From: Streptomyces massasporeus
GTDB taxonomy: Bacteria; Actinomycetota; Actinomycetes; Streptomycetales; Streptomycetaceae
Direction of reading: 5' to 3'
Length of the DNA: 64,000 nucleotides
Assembly: GCF_014648995.1 (NCBI RefSeq)
Contig: NZ_BMSE01000008.1
Location: 1 to 64,000 of the forward strand
Under the pieces are notes generated by a model. That model was not told where the DNA came from. It ran no database searches and worked only from the letters and a program-made list of their open reading frames with translations. Each line of letters opens with the position of its first letter. Position 1 is the stretch's first letter. This document shows positions 16,791 through 25,342 of this stretch, piece after piece. The position numbers and the translations under genes were made by a program.

Positions 16791-18332
16791 CTGGGGATAC
16801 GTGAAGAAGCGGTTGGGGTCGTACTGCTTCTTCAGCTTGGCCAGGCGGGTCGCCGCGTCTCCGTAGTACGCCTTGCGCCAGTCGGTCAGCGTCGGGTCCG
16901 TGTAGTTCTGGTAGGCCGCCCCCGAGGCGTACGGGCGCATGGCCTTGTGGGCCGAGGCCAGCCAGTCGCGGGACGTCGCACCGCTCGTGCCGGCCCGCCA
17001 CGCCCCGATGTACTGGGCCAGCATCCGCGAGCGGCGATGGACGAACGCCGTGGCCGTGGGGGAGACGCGGTTGACCGCTCCGCCGAGGGCGGTCAGCGCG
17101 ATGCTGCCCGAGCCGCCGCGCACCGAAGCCATCTGGGACAGCAGCGTGCGGATGCCGGCCGTGGAGAGGGACCGGTCGAAGAAGTCCGACGCCGCCGCGT
17201 ACGTCTCACGGCCCAGCGCACCCTTCGGGGAGCGGCCCGGGGTCGCGCCGGGCAGATGGCACTGCGCGTCCGTCGGGAACGACGAGCAGCCCGCGTACAC
17301 CTCCATCGACTCCTCGTACGAGCGGCGCTTCAGGGAGACGCTGCGGGCCGGGGCGCCGACGCGGTCGGCCAGGCGGTCGACGGCGTTCTTGAGTTCGCCG
17401 TAGGTGCCGAGGGAGAACGCCGCGACCGAGACCGTCGGAGTACCGCCCGCCGCGCTCGCCAGGTGCAGGGACGACCAGATCTCGTCGGGCTGTGACGGGC
17501 CCCATTCCTGCCAGGCCTTCACCACCGCGGCCGCCTTCGACCAGGGCCAGGACAGGTACGCCGAGACGCCCTGCGGGGCCGGGTGGGTCTTGAAGTGCAG
17601 CTCCGTGACCACGCCGAAGTTGCCGTTGCCCGCGCCGCGCAGGGCCCAGAAGAGGTCCTTGTTCTCGCGGGCGTCGGCCGTGAGCTGCTTGCCGTCCGCG
17701 GTGATCAGCGTGGCCCGGGTGAGGCTGTCGCAGGTCAGGCCGTAGGCCCGGGAGACCACGCCGTGGCCGCCGCCGAGGGTGAGGCCCGAGACGCCGACCG
17801 TCGGACAGGAACCGGCGGGGATCGTGACGCCCTTCGCGGCGAGGGCGCGGTAGACGTCGATGAGTTTGGCGCCGGCGCCGACCACCGCGGTGGTGCCGGA
17901 GGCCCGGACGCGGTTGAGCTTCGAGACGTCGACGATCAGACGGCCGTCGCCCGAGGACCAGCCGGCGTAGGAGTGGCCGCCGTTGCGGATCGCCACGCGC
18001 AGGGCGTGGGCGCGGGCGTAGGCCAGGGTGGTGCGGATGTCGTCCGGGTGGGACACGTACGCGACCGCGGCGGGCTTCAGGTTGTCGAAGCGGGTGTTGT
18101 AGAGCTGCCGGGCCGCGGGCCAGTTGGCGTCGCCCGGGCGTATCAGGGGGCCGTCGAGGTCACGGGCCAGGGCGGACCAGCCGGCGGCGGTGGATCTCGA
18201 CGTGGTGGTGTGCGCGGCGTTGGTGGCCGCGGCCCCGGAGCGGGTGCCCGACTGTGTGCAGGCGGTGGTGAAGGGGGTCGCGGCCGCGGCGACCGCCGCC
18301 GTGCCGGCTGTGAGGATCGTGCGCCGTTCCAT
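16782..18332 (-). CDS. Exported FAD-linked oxidase, berberine-bridge type
   Basis: This is a 516-aa flavoprotein oxidoreductase. The N-terminus (MERRTILTAG, then a hydrophobic run to about 24 and a Cys at 25) looks like a Tat signal with a weak lipobox. The FAD_binding_4 domain carries H120 in RNGGHSYAGW and C176 in PAGSCPTVG, the two residues that bind FAD bicovalently in this family. A C-terminal BBE motif (YYGDAATRLAKLKKQYDP) near the end completes the enzyme. The substrate is unknown; relatives oxidise sugars or alkaloids. The start at 18332 has GGGAGG a few bases upstream; a longer frame to 18389 is unlikely. Confidence 0.87.
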   Translation of the reverse strand: MERRTILTAGTAAVAAAATPFTTACTQSGTRSGAAATNAAHTTTSRSTAAGWSALARDLDGPLIRPGDANWPAARQLYNTRFDNLKPAAVAYVSHPDDIRTTLAYARAHALRVAIRNGGHSYAGWSSGDGRLIVDVSKLNRVRASGTTAVVGAGAKLIDVYRALAAKGVTIPAGSCPTVGVSGLTLGGGHGVVSRAYGLTCDSLTRATLITADGKQLTADARENKDLFWALRGAGNGNFGVVTELHFKTHPAPQGVSAYLSWPWSKAAAVVKAWQEWGPSQPDEIWSSLHLASAAGGTPTVSVAAFSLGTYGELKNAVDRLADRVGAPARSVSLKRRSYEESMEVYAGCSSFPTDAQCHLPGATPGRSPKGALGRETYAAASDFFDRSLSTAGIRTLLSQMASVRGGSGSIALTALGGAVNRVSPTATAFVHRRSRMLAQYIGAWRAGTSGATSRDWLASAHKAMRPYASGAAYQNYTDPTLTDWRKAYYGDAATRLAKLKKQYDPNRFFTYPQAL

Positions 18333-18376
18333 GGGGCCTCCCGGTGGTTCCGCCCTGGGAGACGGAGCGACGGGGG

Positions 18377-18409
18377 GTGGGGGTTCCACCGGTGTGGGGG
18401 TTCCACCGG
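18377..18409. repeat. Paired 16-bp direct repeat upstream of the oxidase gene
   Basis: GTGGGGGTTCCACCGG occurs twice (18377-18392 and 18394-18409). Each copy contains GGTGG-N5-CCACC dyad symmetry. They sit 45-77 bp before the leftward oxidase start and look like regulator sites. The rest of the 420-bp divergent gap (18333-18752) also holds CGTGCCG-GT-CGGCACG at 18650-18665 and TTACC-N7-GGTAA at 18625-18641, with no gene. Confidence 0.6.
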
Positions 18410-18752
18410 ACCGGCGGCGACCGATCGGCGTCCGTCACGGGTCTCAAGCCGTCGCGTGCTTCTCCGCGTCCGTGCGCGCCTGGCTTCTCGCTCTTCGGGC
18501 CGGACCGCGCCAGCCGCAGATGCAGTGGGCCATGCAGAAATGGCCCTTCTCCATGGTCGTCGTGCGGTGTTCCGGGAGGTTGGGGGGAGTTTCCAGCCCG
18601 TCCTGCTGCGCCACACCGACAACGTTACCCAGCGCAGGTAAAGGGTTCGCGTGCCGGTCGGCACGAGCTCGCGTGACGGGGGCACAAACCCGTCGTTAAC
18701 CGGAACAACGAGGGGGCCCGTGACGGACGTACCGGCTGGGGGTAGGCAGGCG

Positions 18753-19604
18753 ATGACTGGGCGGCAGCGGGAACGGCGGCACAGGCGGGCGGGCGCGGCG
18801 GTCGTCGCGGCCGGGCTCCTGGCGGGGGCGGGGCTGGGTGCCGCGGGGTGCTCCGGGGGTGACGCGGTCGCCGGCGACTCCCGAGGCGGGGACTCGGTCG
18901 TCACGTTGCGGAAGGCGGCCGACCGGCTGATCGGCGCGGGGAGTTCGAAGGCCCGTACGTCGATGGAGATGGCCGCCGGCGGGACCCGGGTGACCATCCG
19001 GGGCGCCGGGGTGTACGACTACCGCAAGCGGATGGGGCGGCTGAAGGTGCTGCTGCCGCAGGATCCCGCGGGGGTCGCCGAGCGCCGGCCGATCACCGAA
19101 CTCCTCGCGCCGGGTGCGCTGTTCATGAAGAACCGGGGCGCCGGTGTACCGGCCGACAAGTGGGTGCGGGTGGACACGCGGACCCTGTCCGACGGGAACC
19201 TCGTCACCGGCGGGGCCACCGATCCGTTCACGGCGGCCGAGGTGCTGCTCGGGACGCGGACGGCGACGTACGTGGGCAGGACGGAGGTCGCGGGAACCGG
19301 GGTGCGGCACTACCGGGGGACGGCGCACCTGGGTGACGCGGCCCGGCGGGCCACCGAGGGGAACAAGGGTCCCCTGGAGGCGGCGGCCGGGGGGTTCGCC
19401 ACCGCCGAGGTGCCGTTCGACGCCTACCTCGACGACGAGGGACGCATCCGCAAGGTCAGGCACCGCTTCAGCTTCCTGAACGGGCAGCAGAAGAGCCCTG
19501 TCGCCGTCGCCTCGACCACGCTGCTCTACGATTTCGGGGCCTCGGTGCGCGTACGGTTGCCCCGGACCGAGGACATCTACGCGGGCAAGATCGCCGAGGA
19601 ATGA
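18753..19604 (+). CDS. Putative lipoprotein
   Basis: The 283-aa protein begins with a basic stretch (RQRERRHRR), a hydrophobic segment and a lipobox-like AAGC with Cys 33. The mature part is a mostly beta, soluble domain with a conserved-looking VRxxGAGVYDYR region, reminiscent of LppX/LprG-like lipoproteins that carry lipids, but I cannot assign it firmly. ATG 18753 gives a normal signal length; a longer frame upstream is not needed. It is divergent from the flavoprotein gene. The function is unknown. Confidence 0.75.
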   Translation: MTGRQRERRHRRAGAAVVAAGLLAGAGLGAAGCSGGDAVAGDSRGGDSVVTLRKAADRLIGAGSSKARTSMEMAAGGTRVTIRGAGVYDYRKRMGRLKVLLPQDPAGVAERRPITELLAPGALFMKNRGAGVPADKWVRVDTRTLSDGNLVTGGATDPFTAAEVLLGTRTATYVGRTEVAGTGVRHYRGTAHLGDAARRATEGNKGPLEAAAGGFATAEVPFDAYLDDEGRIRKVRHRFSFLNGQQKSPVAVASTTLLYDFGASVRVRLPRTEDIYAGKIAEE

Positions 19605-19695
19605 CCGGCGTGAACTAGCCCGTCCGTGCCATGCGCGGTGTGTAGGCCGCTCCCTACTCTAGGAAGTCGGTAACGGCAGAGATGAGGTGATGCAC

Positions 19696-19863
19696 GTGGC
19701 TCCGGTCGGCGGTACGGCAGTTCAGGACCACGTGGCCCTCGCCGAGATCGAGCTGTGCGGAGAGCTGATCATCGCGGCCTCGGCCGCCCAGGAACGGCTC
19801 AGCCTGGAGAGCATCGACGAGGTGCTGAAAGTGGCCGAGGAGCGGGACTCCTCCAGACGCTGA
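19696..19863 (+). CDS. Small conserved-looking 55-aa protein
   Basis: This short gene encodes an acidic, helical, soluble protein of 55 residues. A perfect eight-base anti-16S match GAGGTGAT (19684-19691) lies 4 nt before the GTG at 19696. That spacing favours GTG over the ATG at 19690, which overlaps the ribosome site. The sequence contains AEIELCGELIIAASAA and ends with charged residues (VAEERDSSRR). I believe equivalents occur at this place in other Streptomyces, but I assign no function. It converges on csoR, 13 bp away. Confidence 0.7.
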   Translation: MAPVGGTAVQDHVALAEIELCGELIIAASAAQERLSLESIDEVLKVAEERDSSRR

Positions 19864-19876
19864 CGCGGGACCCGGC

Positions 19877-20254
19877 TCACGTCCGCAGCATGCGGGCGAT
19901 CGCCTGGGTCGCCTCCTTCACCTTCGCGTCGATCTCGTCGCCCCCCTTGAGGGCAGCGTCCGCCACGCAGTGCCGCAGGTGCTCCTCGAGCAGCTGGAGG
20001 GCGAAGGACTGCAGGGCCTTGGTGGAGGCGGAGACCTGCGTGAGTATGTCGATGCAGTAGACGTCCTCGTCGACCATGCGCTGCAGGCCGCGGATCTGGC
20101 CCTCGATACGGCGCAGCCGCTTGAGGTGTTCGTCCTTCTGCTTGTGGTACCCGTGCACGCCGTGGTCGTGATCGGCCGCCCCGTCCGCACCGGTGGTGTC
20201 GGCGGTGCCGGTGGTGACATGTGCGACATCTGTTGCGTCGGTCACGTCCGTCAT
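19877..20254 (-). CDS. csoR: CsoR-family copper-sensing repressor
   Basis: This is a 125-aa DUF156 repressor. After a His/Asp-rich N-terminal tail (ADHDHGVHGYHKQ) comes the all-helical core with LRRIEGQIRGLQRMVDEDVYC. The copper-ligand set is visible: Cys in DVYCIDI, then His and Cys in LEEHLRHCV. Family members bind Cu(I) and leave the DNA. AGGAGG precedes the ATG at 20254, making that start certain over longer frames. A perfect 8-bp-arm palindrome of the classical CsoR operator type lies 30 bp upstream, indicating autoregulation. Copper ATPase or chaperone genes are not in this window. Confidence 0.9.
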   Translation of the reverse strand: MTDVTDATDVAHVTTGTADTTGADGAADHDHGVHGYHKQKDEHLKRLRRIEGQIRGLQRMVDEDVYCIDILTQVSASTKALQSFALQLLEEHLRHCVADAALKGGDEIDAKVKEATQAIARMLRT

Positions 20255-20283
20255 CGCTTCCTCCTGGTGAGCAGTGGGCCGAC

Positions 20284-20304
20284 ATATACCCCTGGTGGGT
20301 ATAT
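20284..20304. promoter_or_regulatory. CsoR operator
   Basis: ATATACCC (20284-20291), five bases, then GGGTATAT (20297-20304) form a perfect inverted repeat of the known CsoR type. A further GGGTATAC half site lies at 20321-20328. Confidence 0.85.
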
Positions 20305-20458
20305 GGTACCGAACTTTGCCGGGTATACGGCCCTGGGAACCGCCCCCGTGCTCATCACCGTGCCCGATGGGTGACACTGGTGGGCGGCCCGATAGCCGTG
20401 GCCGGATGTTGCGCCTAGCATCAGCCTGACCGAAACCGAAGCACCCCGAGGACCCCAC

Positions 20459-21079
20459 GTGCGCTTTCGTCTGACCCCCAGGGAGACGAGCTTCTACGAC
20501 ATGTTCGCCGCCTCCGCGGACAACATCGTCACGGGCTCGAAGCTCCTGATGGAACTGCTCGGGGCGGACTCACCCGCCCGGGCCGAGATCGCAGAGCGTA
20601 TGCGGGCAGCGGAACACGCAGGTGACGACGCCACGCACGCGATCTTCCACCAGCTGAACTCCTCCTTCATCACGCCGTTCGACCGCGAGGACATCTACTC
20701 CCTCGCGTCGTCCCTCGACGACATCATGGACTTCATGGAGGAGGCCGTCGACCTGGTCGTCCTCTACAACGTCGAGGAACTGCCCAAGGGCGTCGAGCAG
20801 CAGATCGAGGTCCTGGCGCGTGCTGCCGAGCTGACGGCCGAAGCGATGCCGCACCTGCGCACCATGGAGAACCTCACCGAGTACTGGATCGAGGTCAACC
20901 GGCTGGAGAACCAGGCCGACCAGATCCACCGCAAGCTGCTGGCGCACCTCTTCAACGGCAAGTACGACGCCATGGACGTGCTGAAGCTCAAGCAGATCGT
21001 GGATGTGCTGGAGGAAGCGGCGGACGCCTTCGAGCACGTGGCGAACACGGTGGAGACCATCGCCGTCAAGGAGTCCTGA
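20459..21079 (+). CDS. PhoU-like DUF47 protein, Pit accessory
   Basis: The 206-aa soluble protein is all-helical and carries the metal-binding signatures of PhoU-like proteins: FDREDIYSLASSLDDIMD at about 79-96, and a second acidic set near 141-152. DUF47 proteins usually pair with Pit transporters and modulate them. The next gene, 7 bp downstream, is a Pit permease, which supports that role. It starts with GTG at 20459; CCGAGGACC upstream supplies a weak ribosome site. Confidence 0.88.
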   Translation: MRFRLTPRETSFYDMFAASADNIVTGSKLLMELLGADSPARAEIAERMRAAEHAGDDATHAIFHQLNSSFITPFDREDIYSLASSLDDIMDFMEEAVDLVVLYNVEELPKGVEQQIEVLARAAELTAEAMPHLRTMENLTEYWIEVNRLENQADQIHRKLLAHLFNGKYDAMDVLKLKQIVDVLEEAADAFEHVANTVETIAVKES

Positions 21080-21086
21080 GCCCTTC

Positions 21087-22085
21087 ATGGACACCCTTGC
21101 TCTGGTCGTGACCATCGGGGTCGCGCTCTTCTTCACGTACACCAACGGCTTTCACGATTCCGCGAACGCGATCGCCACGTCCGTCTCGACGCGGGCGCTG
21201 ACGCCGCGGGCCGCCCTGGCCATGGCCGCGGTGATGAACCTCGCCGGTGCGTTCATGGGCTCCGGGGTCGCCAAGACCGTCAGCGAGGGCCTGATCCAGA
21301 CACCGACCGGGTCGAAGGGGATGGGGATCCTCTTCGCCGCGCTGGTGGGTGCCATCGTCTGGAACCTCATCACCTGGTACTTCGGGCTGCCGTCCTCCTC
21401 TTCGCACGCGCTGTTCGGCGGGATGGTCGGCGCGGCTCTGGCCGGCGGGACGACCGTCTACTGGAGCGGGGTGCTGGAGAAGGTCGTCATCCCCATGTTC
21501 ATCTCCCCGGTGGTCGGTCTGGTGGCCGGCTATCTGGTGATGACCGCGATCATGTGGATCTTCCGGAAGGCCAACCCGCACAAGGCCAAGAGGGGCTTCC
21601 GCATAGCGCAGACCGTCTCGGCGGCCGGCATGGCGCTGGGGCACGGTCTGCAGGACGCGCAGAAGACCATGGGCATCGTGGTGATGGCGCTGGTCATCGC
21701 CGATGTCGAGGACTACGGCGATCCGATCCCGGTGTGGGTCAAGATCGCCTGCGCGGTGATGCTGTCGCTGGGCACGTACGCCGGTGGATGGCGGATCATG
21801 CGGACGCTGGGGCGGAAGATCATCGAGCTGGATCCGCCGCAGGGCTTCGCGGCGGAGGCGACGGGCGCGTCGATCATGTTCACCTCGGCGTTCCTGTTCA
21901 AGGCGCCGATCTCCACGACGCATGTGATCACCTCCGCGATCATGGGCGTCGGCGCGACGAAGCGGGTGAACGCGGTGCGGTGGGGTGTCGCCAAGAACAT
22001 CATCCTGGGGTGGTTCATCACGATGCCGGCCGCGGCGATCGTGGCTGCGGCGTCCTTCGGGATCGTGAATCTGGCGTTTCTGTAG
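21087..22085 (+). CDS. Low-affinity phosphate transporter, Pit family
   Basis: This is a 332-aa inner-membrane carrier with about nine to ten transmembrane helices. Two PHO4/Pit signatures flank the halves: YTNGFHDSANAIATS near residue 18 and GHGLQDAQKTMGIV near 185. It symports phosphate, usually as a metal-phosphate complex, with protons. The ATG at 21087 follows the DUF47 stop by 7 bp, so the two form one operon. AAGGAG lies rather far (13 nt) upstream, suggesting coupling. No PHO box was seen before this operon, in contrast to pstS. Confidence 0.9.
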   Translation: MDTLALVVTIGVALFFTYTNGFHDSANAIATSVSTRALTPRAALAMAAVMNLAGAFMGSGVAKTVSEGLIQTPTGSKGMGILFAALVGAIVWNLITWYFGLPSSSSHALFGGMVGAALAGGTTVYWSGVLEKVVIPMFISPVVGLVAGYLVMTAIMWIFRKANPHKAKRGFRIAQTVSAAGMALGHGLQDAQKTMGIVVMALVIADVEDYGDPIPVWVKIACAVMLSLGTYAGGWRIMRTLGRKIIELDPPQGFAAEATGASIMFTSAFLFKAPISTTHVITSAIMGVGATKRVNAVRWGVAKNIILGWFITMPAAAIVAAASFGIVNLAFL

Positions 22086-22150
22086 CTCAGCGAGTCTCTG
22101 CTGAGGCCGGGTGGGTCCGCAGCCCGGCGGAGCGGGGTGCCGCTGCGCCC

Positions 22151-22196
22151 ACCCTCCCCCAAGCTCTCGGCTCCGCTCGAGCAGGGGGGACCCCCA
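22151..22196. repeat. Hairpin-forming intergenic element common in Streptomyces
   Basis: The segment begins ACCCTCCCCCAAGCTC and continues to GAGCAGGGGGGACCCCC, giving a CCCCC-rich stem whose inner part pairs GCTC with GAGC. I recall closely similar copies scattered between genes in many Streptomyces genomes. It lies between the convergent pit and pstB genes. Confidence 0.55.
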
Positions 22197-22243
22197 TCGC
22201 CCCTAGCGGCACGCATGCCCGCAGCTGGGCGGAGTAGTACGCG

Positions 22244-22279
22244 AAAAGGCCCGCCCCTGGGAGAGGGGCGGGCCCTTTT
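22244..22279. terminator. Bidirectional terminator between pit and pstB
   Basis: AAAAGG-CCCGCCCCT pairs with AGGGGCGGGCCCTTTT (one bulged base) around a 5-nt loop. The A and T tails fit termination of both convergent operons. Confidence 0.8.
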
Positions 22280-22333
22280 CGGCCTCGCGGTGGCACCGCC
22301 ATGCAGCACCGCGAGGAGACTCGGCGGGCTGGA

Positions 22334-23110
22334 TCAGCCGAAGCGGCCGGAGATGTAGTCCTCCGTGGCCTGGACCGACGGGTTGGAGAAGATGCGCTCC
22401 GTGTCGTCGATCTCGATGAGCTTGCCGGGCTGGCCGACCGCAGCCAGGTTGAAGAACGCCGTGCGGTCGGAGACGCGGGCCGCCTGCTGCATGTTGTGCG
22501 TCACGATGACGATCGTGAAGCGCTCCTTGAGCTCGCCGATCAGGTCCTCGATCGCGAGCGTGGAGATCGGGTCGAGCGCCGAGCAGGGCTCGTCCATGAG
22601 CAGGACGTTCGGCTCGACCGCGATCGCCCGCGCGATGCACAGACGCTGCTGCTGGCCACCGGACAGGCCCGAGCCGGGCTTGTTCAGGCGGTCCTTGACC
22701 TCGTTCCAGAGGTTCGCGCCCTTGAGGGAGCGCTCGACGATGTCCGCCAGCTCGCTCTTCTTGTAGTTGCCGTTCAGCCGCAGCCCCGCCGCCACGTTGT
22801 CGAAGATCGACATCGTCGGGAACGGGTTCGGACGCTGGAACACCATGCCGACCTCACGGCGGACCGACACCGGGTCGATGCCCGTGCCGTAGAGGTCCTC
22901 GTCGTCGAGGAGCACCTTGCCCTCGACGCGGCCGCCCGAGGTCACCTCGTGCATGCGGTTCAGCGTGCGCAGGAACGTCGACTTGCCGCAGCCGGAGGGG
23001 CCGATGAACGCTGTCACCGAGCGCGGCTCGACGGTCATCGAGATGTCCTCGATCGCCTTGTGGGAGCCGTAGTAGGCGGTCAGTCCGCTTACGTCGATTC
23101 GCTTGGCCAT
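22334..23110 (-). CDS. pstB: Phosphate ABC transporter ATP-binding protein
   Basis: The 258-aa ATPase energises high-affinity phosphate import by PstSCA. Walker A is GPSGCGKS (37-44), the signature is LSGGQQQRLCIARAI, and Walker B is VLLMDEPCSALDP; SALDP is typical of PstB. It is last in the pst operon, 69 bp after pstA. The length is normal for the family. Confidence 0.97.
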   Translation of the reverse strand: MAKRIDVSGLTAYYGSHKAIEDISMTVEPRSVTAFIGPSGCGKSTFLRTLNRMHEVTSGGRVEGKVLLDDEDLYGTGIDPVSVRREVGMVFQRPNPFPTMSIFDNVAAGLRLNGNYKKSELADIVERSLKGANLWNEVKDRLNKPGSGLSGGQQQRLCIARAIAVEPNVLLMDEPCSALDPISTLAIEDLIGELKERFTIVIVTHNMQQAARVSDRTAFFNLAAVGQPGKLIEIDDTERIFSNPSVQATEDYISGRFG

Positions 23111-23179
23111 GACTACTTCACTTCCAAAAGTCTGGGGGGTCGCTGTGGCCCCGCGCGGCGGTAACCGCAGGTTGTCGCG

Positions 23180-24241
23180 TCAGCGACCGGTCTTCGGGGC
23201 CTTCCAGCGGGCGATCCCGCGGGCCACCAGGTTCAGGAGCATCACGAAGGCGATCAGGGTGAGCGACGCCGCCCAGGCGCGGTCGTACGCCGCACCGGAG
23301 CCCGCGCTGTTCGCGTACTGCTGGTAGATGTACAGCGGCAGCGAGGCCTGCGCCCCCTCGAAGGGGTTGGCGTTGATGAACGCGTTGCCCCACACCAGCA
23401 GCAGGACCGGGGCGGTCTCGCCGGTGATGCGGGCGATCGAGAGCATGATGCCCGTGGTGATGCCGCCGATGGAGGTCGGCAGGACCACCTTCAGGATGGT
23501 GCGCCACTTGGGGACGCCGAGCGCCAGGGAGGCCTCGCGCAGCTCGTTCGGGACGAGCTTGAGCATCTCCTCCGTGGAGCGGACGACGACCGGCATCATC
23601 AGGATGGCCAGGGCCAGCGAGCCGGCGAAGCCGAAGGGCTGCATGTCGAACATCAGCATGAGGCTGAGGATGAACAGACCCGCGACGATCGACGGGATGC
23701 CGGTCATGACGTCGACGAAGAACGTGATGGCCTTGGAGAGGTTGCCCCGGCCGTACTCGACGAGGTAGATCGCGGTGAGCACGCCGATCGGCGCGGCGAT
23801 CACCGTGGCGAGTCCGACCTGCTCCAGGGTGCCGAGGATGGCGTGGTAGATGCCGCCGCCGGGCTCGGTGTCGGCGACGACGCCCATGGAGTGCGTCAGG
23901 AAGTAGACGTCGAGGACCTTCACGCCGCGCACGACGGTCGACCAGATCAGCGAGGCGAGCGGGACGACGGCGAGCAGGAAGGCGACCCAGACGAAGGAGG
24001 TCGCGATGCGGTCCTTCGCCTGCCGCTTGCCCTCCACGGCCGCGGCGATGGCGTACGTGCCGACGACGTAGAGGATCGCGGCGATCAGGCCCCACTGGAC
24101 GCGGCTGTGCAGGCCGCCGGCCAGGCCGATGCCGACCGCGAGGGCGATCGAACCGGCGGCGATGGCATACGGGGACCACTTGGGCAGGCGGGCGCCGCGC
24201 AGGGTGCTGGGGCCCTTGGGGGTCAGGGTTGCGGTGCTCAT
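23180..24241 (-). CDS. pstA: Phosphate ABC transporter permease PstA
   Basis: This is a 353-aa membrane subunit of the phosphate importer, with about seven to eight hydrophobic segments. The N-terminal 70 residues carry additional helices beyond the six-helix core. The BPD-type permease coupling loop is visible as ELREASLALGVPKWRTILKV. Its ATG overlaps the pstC stop in an ATGA, so it is translated with PstC, its partner in the channel. Confidence 0.95.
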   Translation of the reverse strand: MSTATLTPKGPSTLRGARLPKWSPYAIAAGSIALAVGIGLAGGLHSRVQWGLIAAILYVVGTYAIAAAVEGKRQAKDRIATSFVWVAFLLAVVPLASLIWSTVVRGVKVLDVYFLTHSMGVVADTEPGGGIYHAILGTLEQVGLATVIAAPIGVLTAIYLVEYGRGNLSKAITFFVDVMTGIPSIVAGLFILSLMLMFDMQPFGFAGSLALAILMMPVVVRSTEEMLKLVPNELREASLALGVPKWRTILKVVLPTSIGGITTGIMLSIARITGETAPVLLLVWGNAFINANPFEGAQASLPLYIYQQYANSAGSGAAYDRAWAASLTLIAFVMLLNLVARGIARWKAPKTGR

Positions 24242-25239
24242 GCGTTGGCCCCCGAGTACTCCTTGCGGCGGGCGATGATCGCGCGGGCCGCGCCGTTGAC
24301 CAGCAGGGTGATGACGAACAGGACCAGACCGGAGGCGATCAGCGCGTCGCGGCCGAACTCGGTGGCCTCACCGAACTTGCTGGCGATGTTCTGGGCGAAC
24401 GTGCCGCCGCCCGGGTCGAGCAGGCTGGCCTGGATGTCGAAGGTCGGGGAGAGCACGGTCGCGACGGCCATGGTCTCGCCGAGGGCGCGGCCGAGGCCGA
24501 GCATCGACGCGGAGATGACGCCGGAGCGGCCGAAGGGGATGACCGCCATGCGGATCACCTCCCAGCGGGTGGCGCCGAGCGCCAGGGCCGCCTCCTCGTG
24601 CATCTGCGGGACCTGGCGGAAGACCTCGCGGCTCACGTTGGTGATGATCGGCAGGATCATGATCGCGAGCAGGATCCCGACGGTCAGCATCGAGCGGGGG
24701 GCGCCGCCCTCCCAGGAGAAGATGCCGGTCCAGCCGAGGTAGTCGTTCAGCCAGCCGAAGAGGCCGTTCATGTGCGGCACGAGGACGAGGGCGCCCCAGA
24801 GGCCGTAGACGATGGACGGCACGGCGGCGAGCAGGTCGATCACGTACGCGATGGGGCCGCGCAGCCGGCGCGGGGCGTAGTGCGTGAGGAACAGCGCGAT
24901 GGCGACGGCGACCGGGACCGCGATGACCATGGCGACGATCGAGGAGACGACCGTGCCGAAGGCGAGGACGGCGATGCCGAAGTTCGGCGGGACGAGGTTG
25001 GTGTCCCACTGGAAGGTCGTGAGGAAGTTGCCCTGGTCCTTGCTGATCGCGAGGGAGGCGCGGTAGGTGAGGAAGACCGCGATCGCGGCCATGATCACCA
25101 GCAGCAGGATGCCGGAGCCGCGGGAGAGACCGAGGAAGATGCGGTCTCCGGGCCGGGTGGCCCCGCGCACGGCGCGCTTGTCGACGGCCGGCTGCGGAGC
25201 GGGGGGAGGAGCGTCTGTTATCTGTGTGGGTGTGCCCAT
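24238..25239 (-). CDS. pstC: Phosphate ABC transporter permease PstC
   Basis: The 333-aa partner permease has six core transmembrane helices and the coupling loop EEAALALGATRWEVIRMAVI. I chose ATG 25239 because GGAGAA lies 5 nt upstream; a longer frame to 25281 would run into the hairpin region. It is separated from pstS by a strong stem-loop, so pstC may be transcribed at a lower level than pstS. Confidence 0.95.
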   Translation of the reverse strand: MGTPTQITDAPPPAPQPAVDKRAVRGATRPGDRIFLGLSRGSGILLLVIMAAIAVFLTYRASLAISKDQGNFLTTFQWDTNLVPPNFGIAVLAFGTVVSSIVAMVIAVPVAVAIALFLTHYAPRRLRGPIAYVIDLLAAVPSIVYGLWGALVLVPHMNGLFGWLNDYLGWTGIFSWEGGAPRSMLTVGILLAIMILPIITNVSREVFRQVPQMHEEAALALGATRWEVIRMAVIPFGRSGVISASMLGLGRALGETMAVATVLSPTFDIQASLLDPGGGTFAQNIASKFGEATEFGRDALIASGLVLFVITLLVNGAARAIIARRKEYSGANA

Positions 25240-25301
25240 CAGGTTCTCCGGTCTGCGGAGCCGTACGCGAGGTACGGCCACTGGCGGCGGTGCACCGGAC
25301 G

Positions 25302-25337
25302 GTGCGGCCCGGCCCCGGGGAGGGGGCCGGGCCGCAC
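25302..25337 (-). terminator. Intra-operon stem-loop between pstS and pstC
   Basis: Perfect 15-bp arms (GTGCGGCCCGGCCCC and complement) enclose a 6-nt loop, starting 6 nt after the pstS stop. With no T tract it probably acts as a partial terminator or a 3' stabiliser that raises pstS mRNA over pstCAB. Confidence 0.8.
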
Positions 25338-25342
25338 TCGGG

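Noticed and set aside
19690..19863. ATG start at 19690 for the small gene
   Set aside because: The full anti-16S match overlaps this ATG; the GTG at 19696 is at proper distance.
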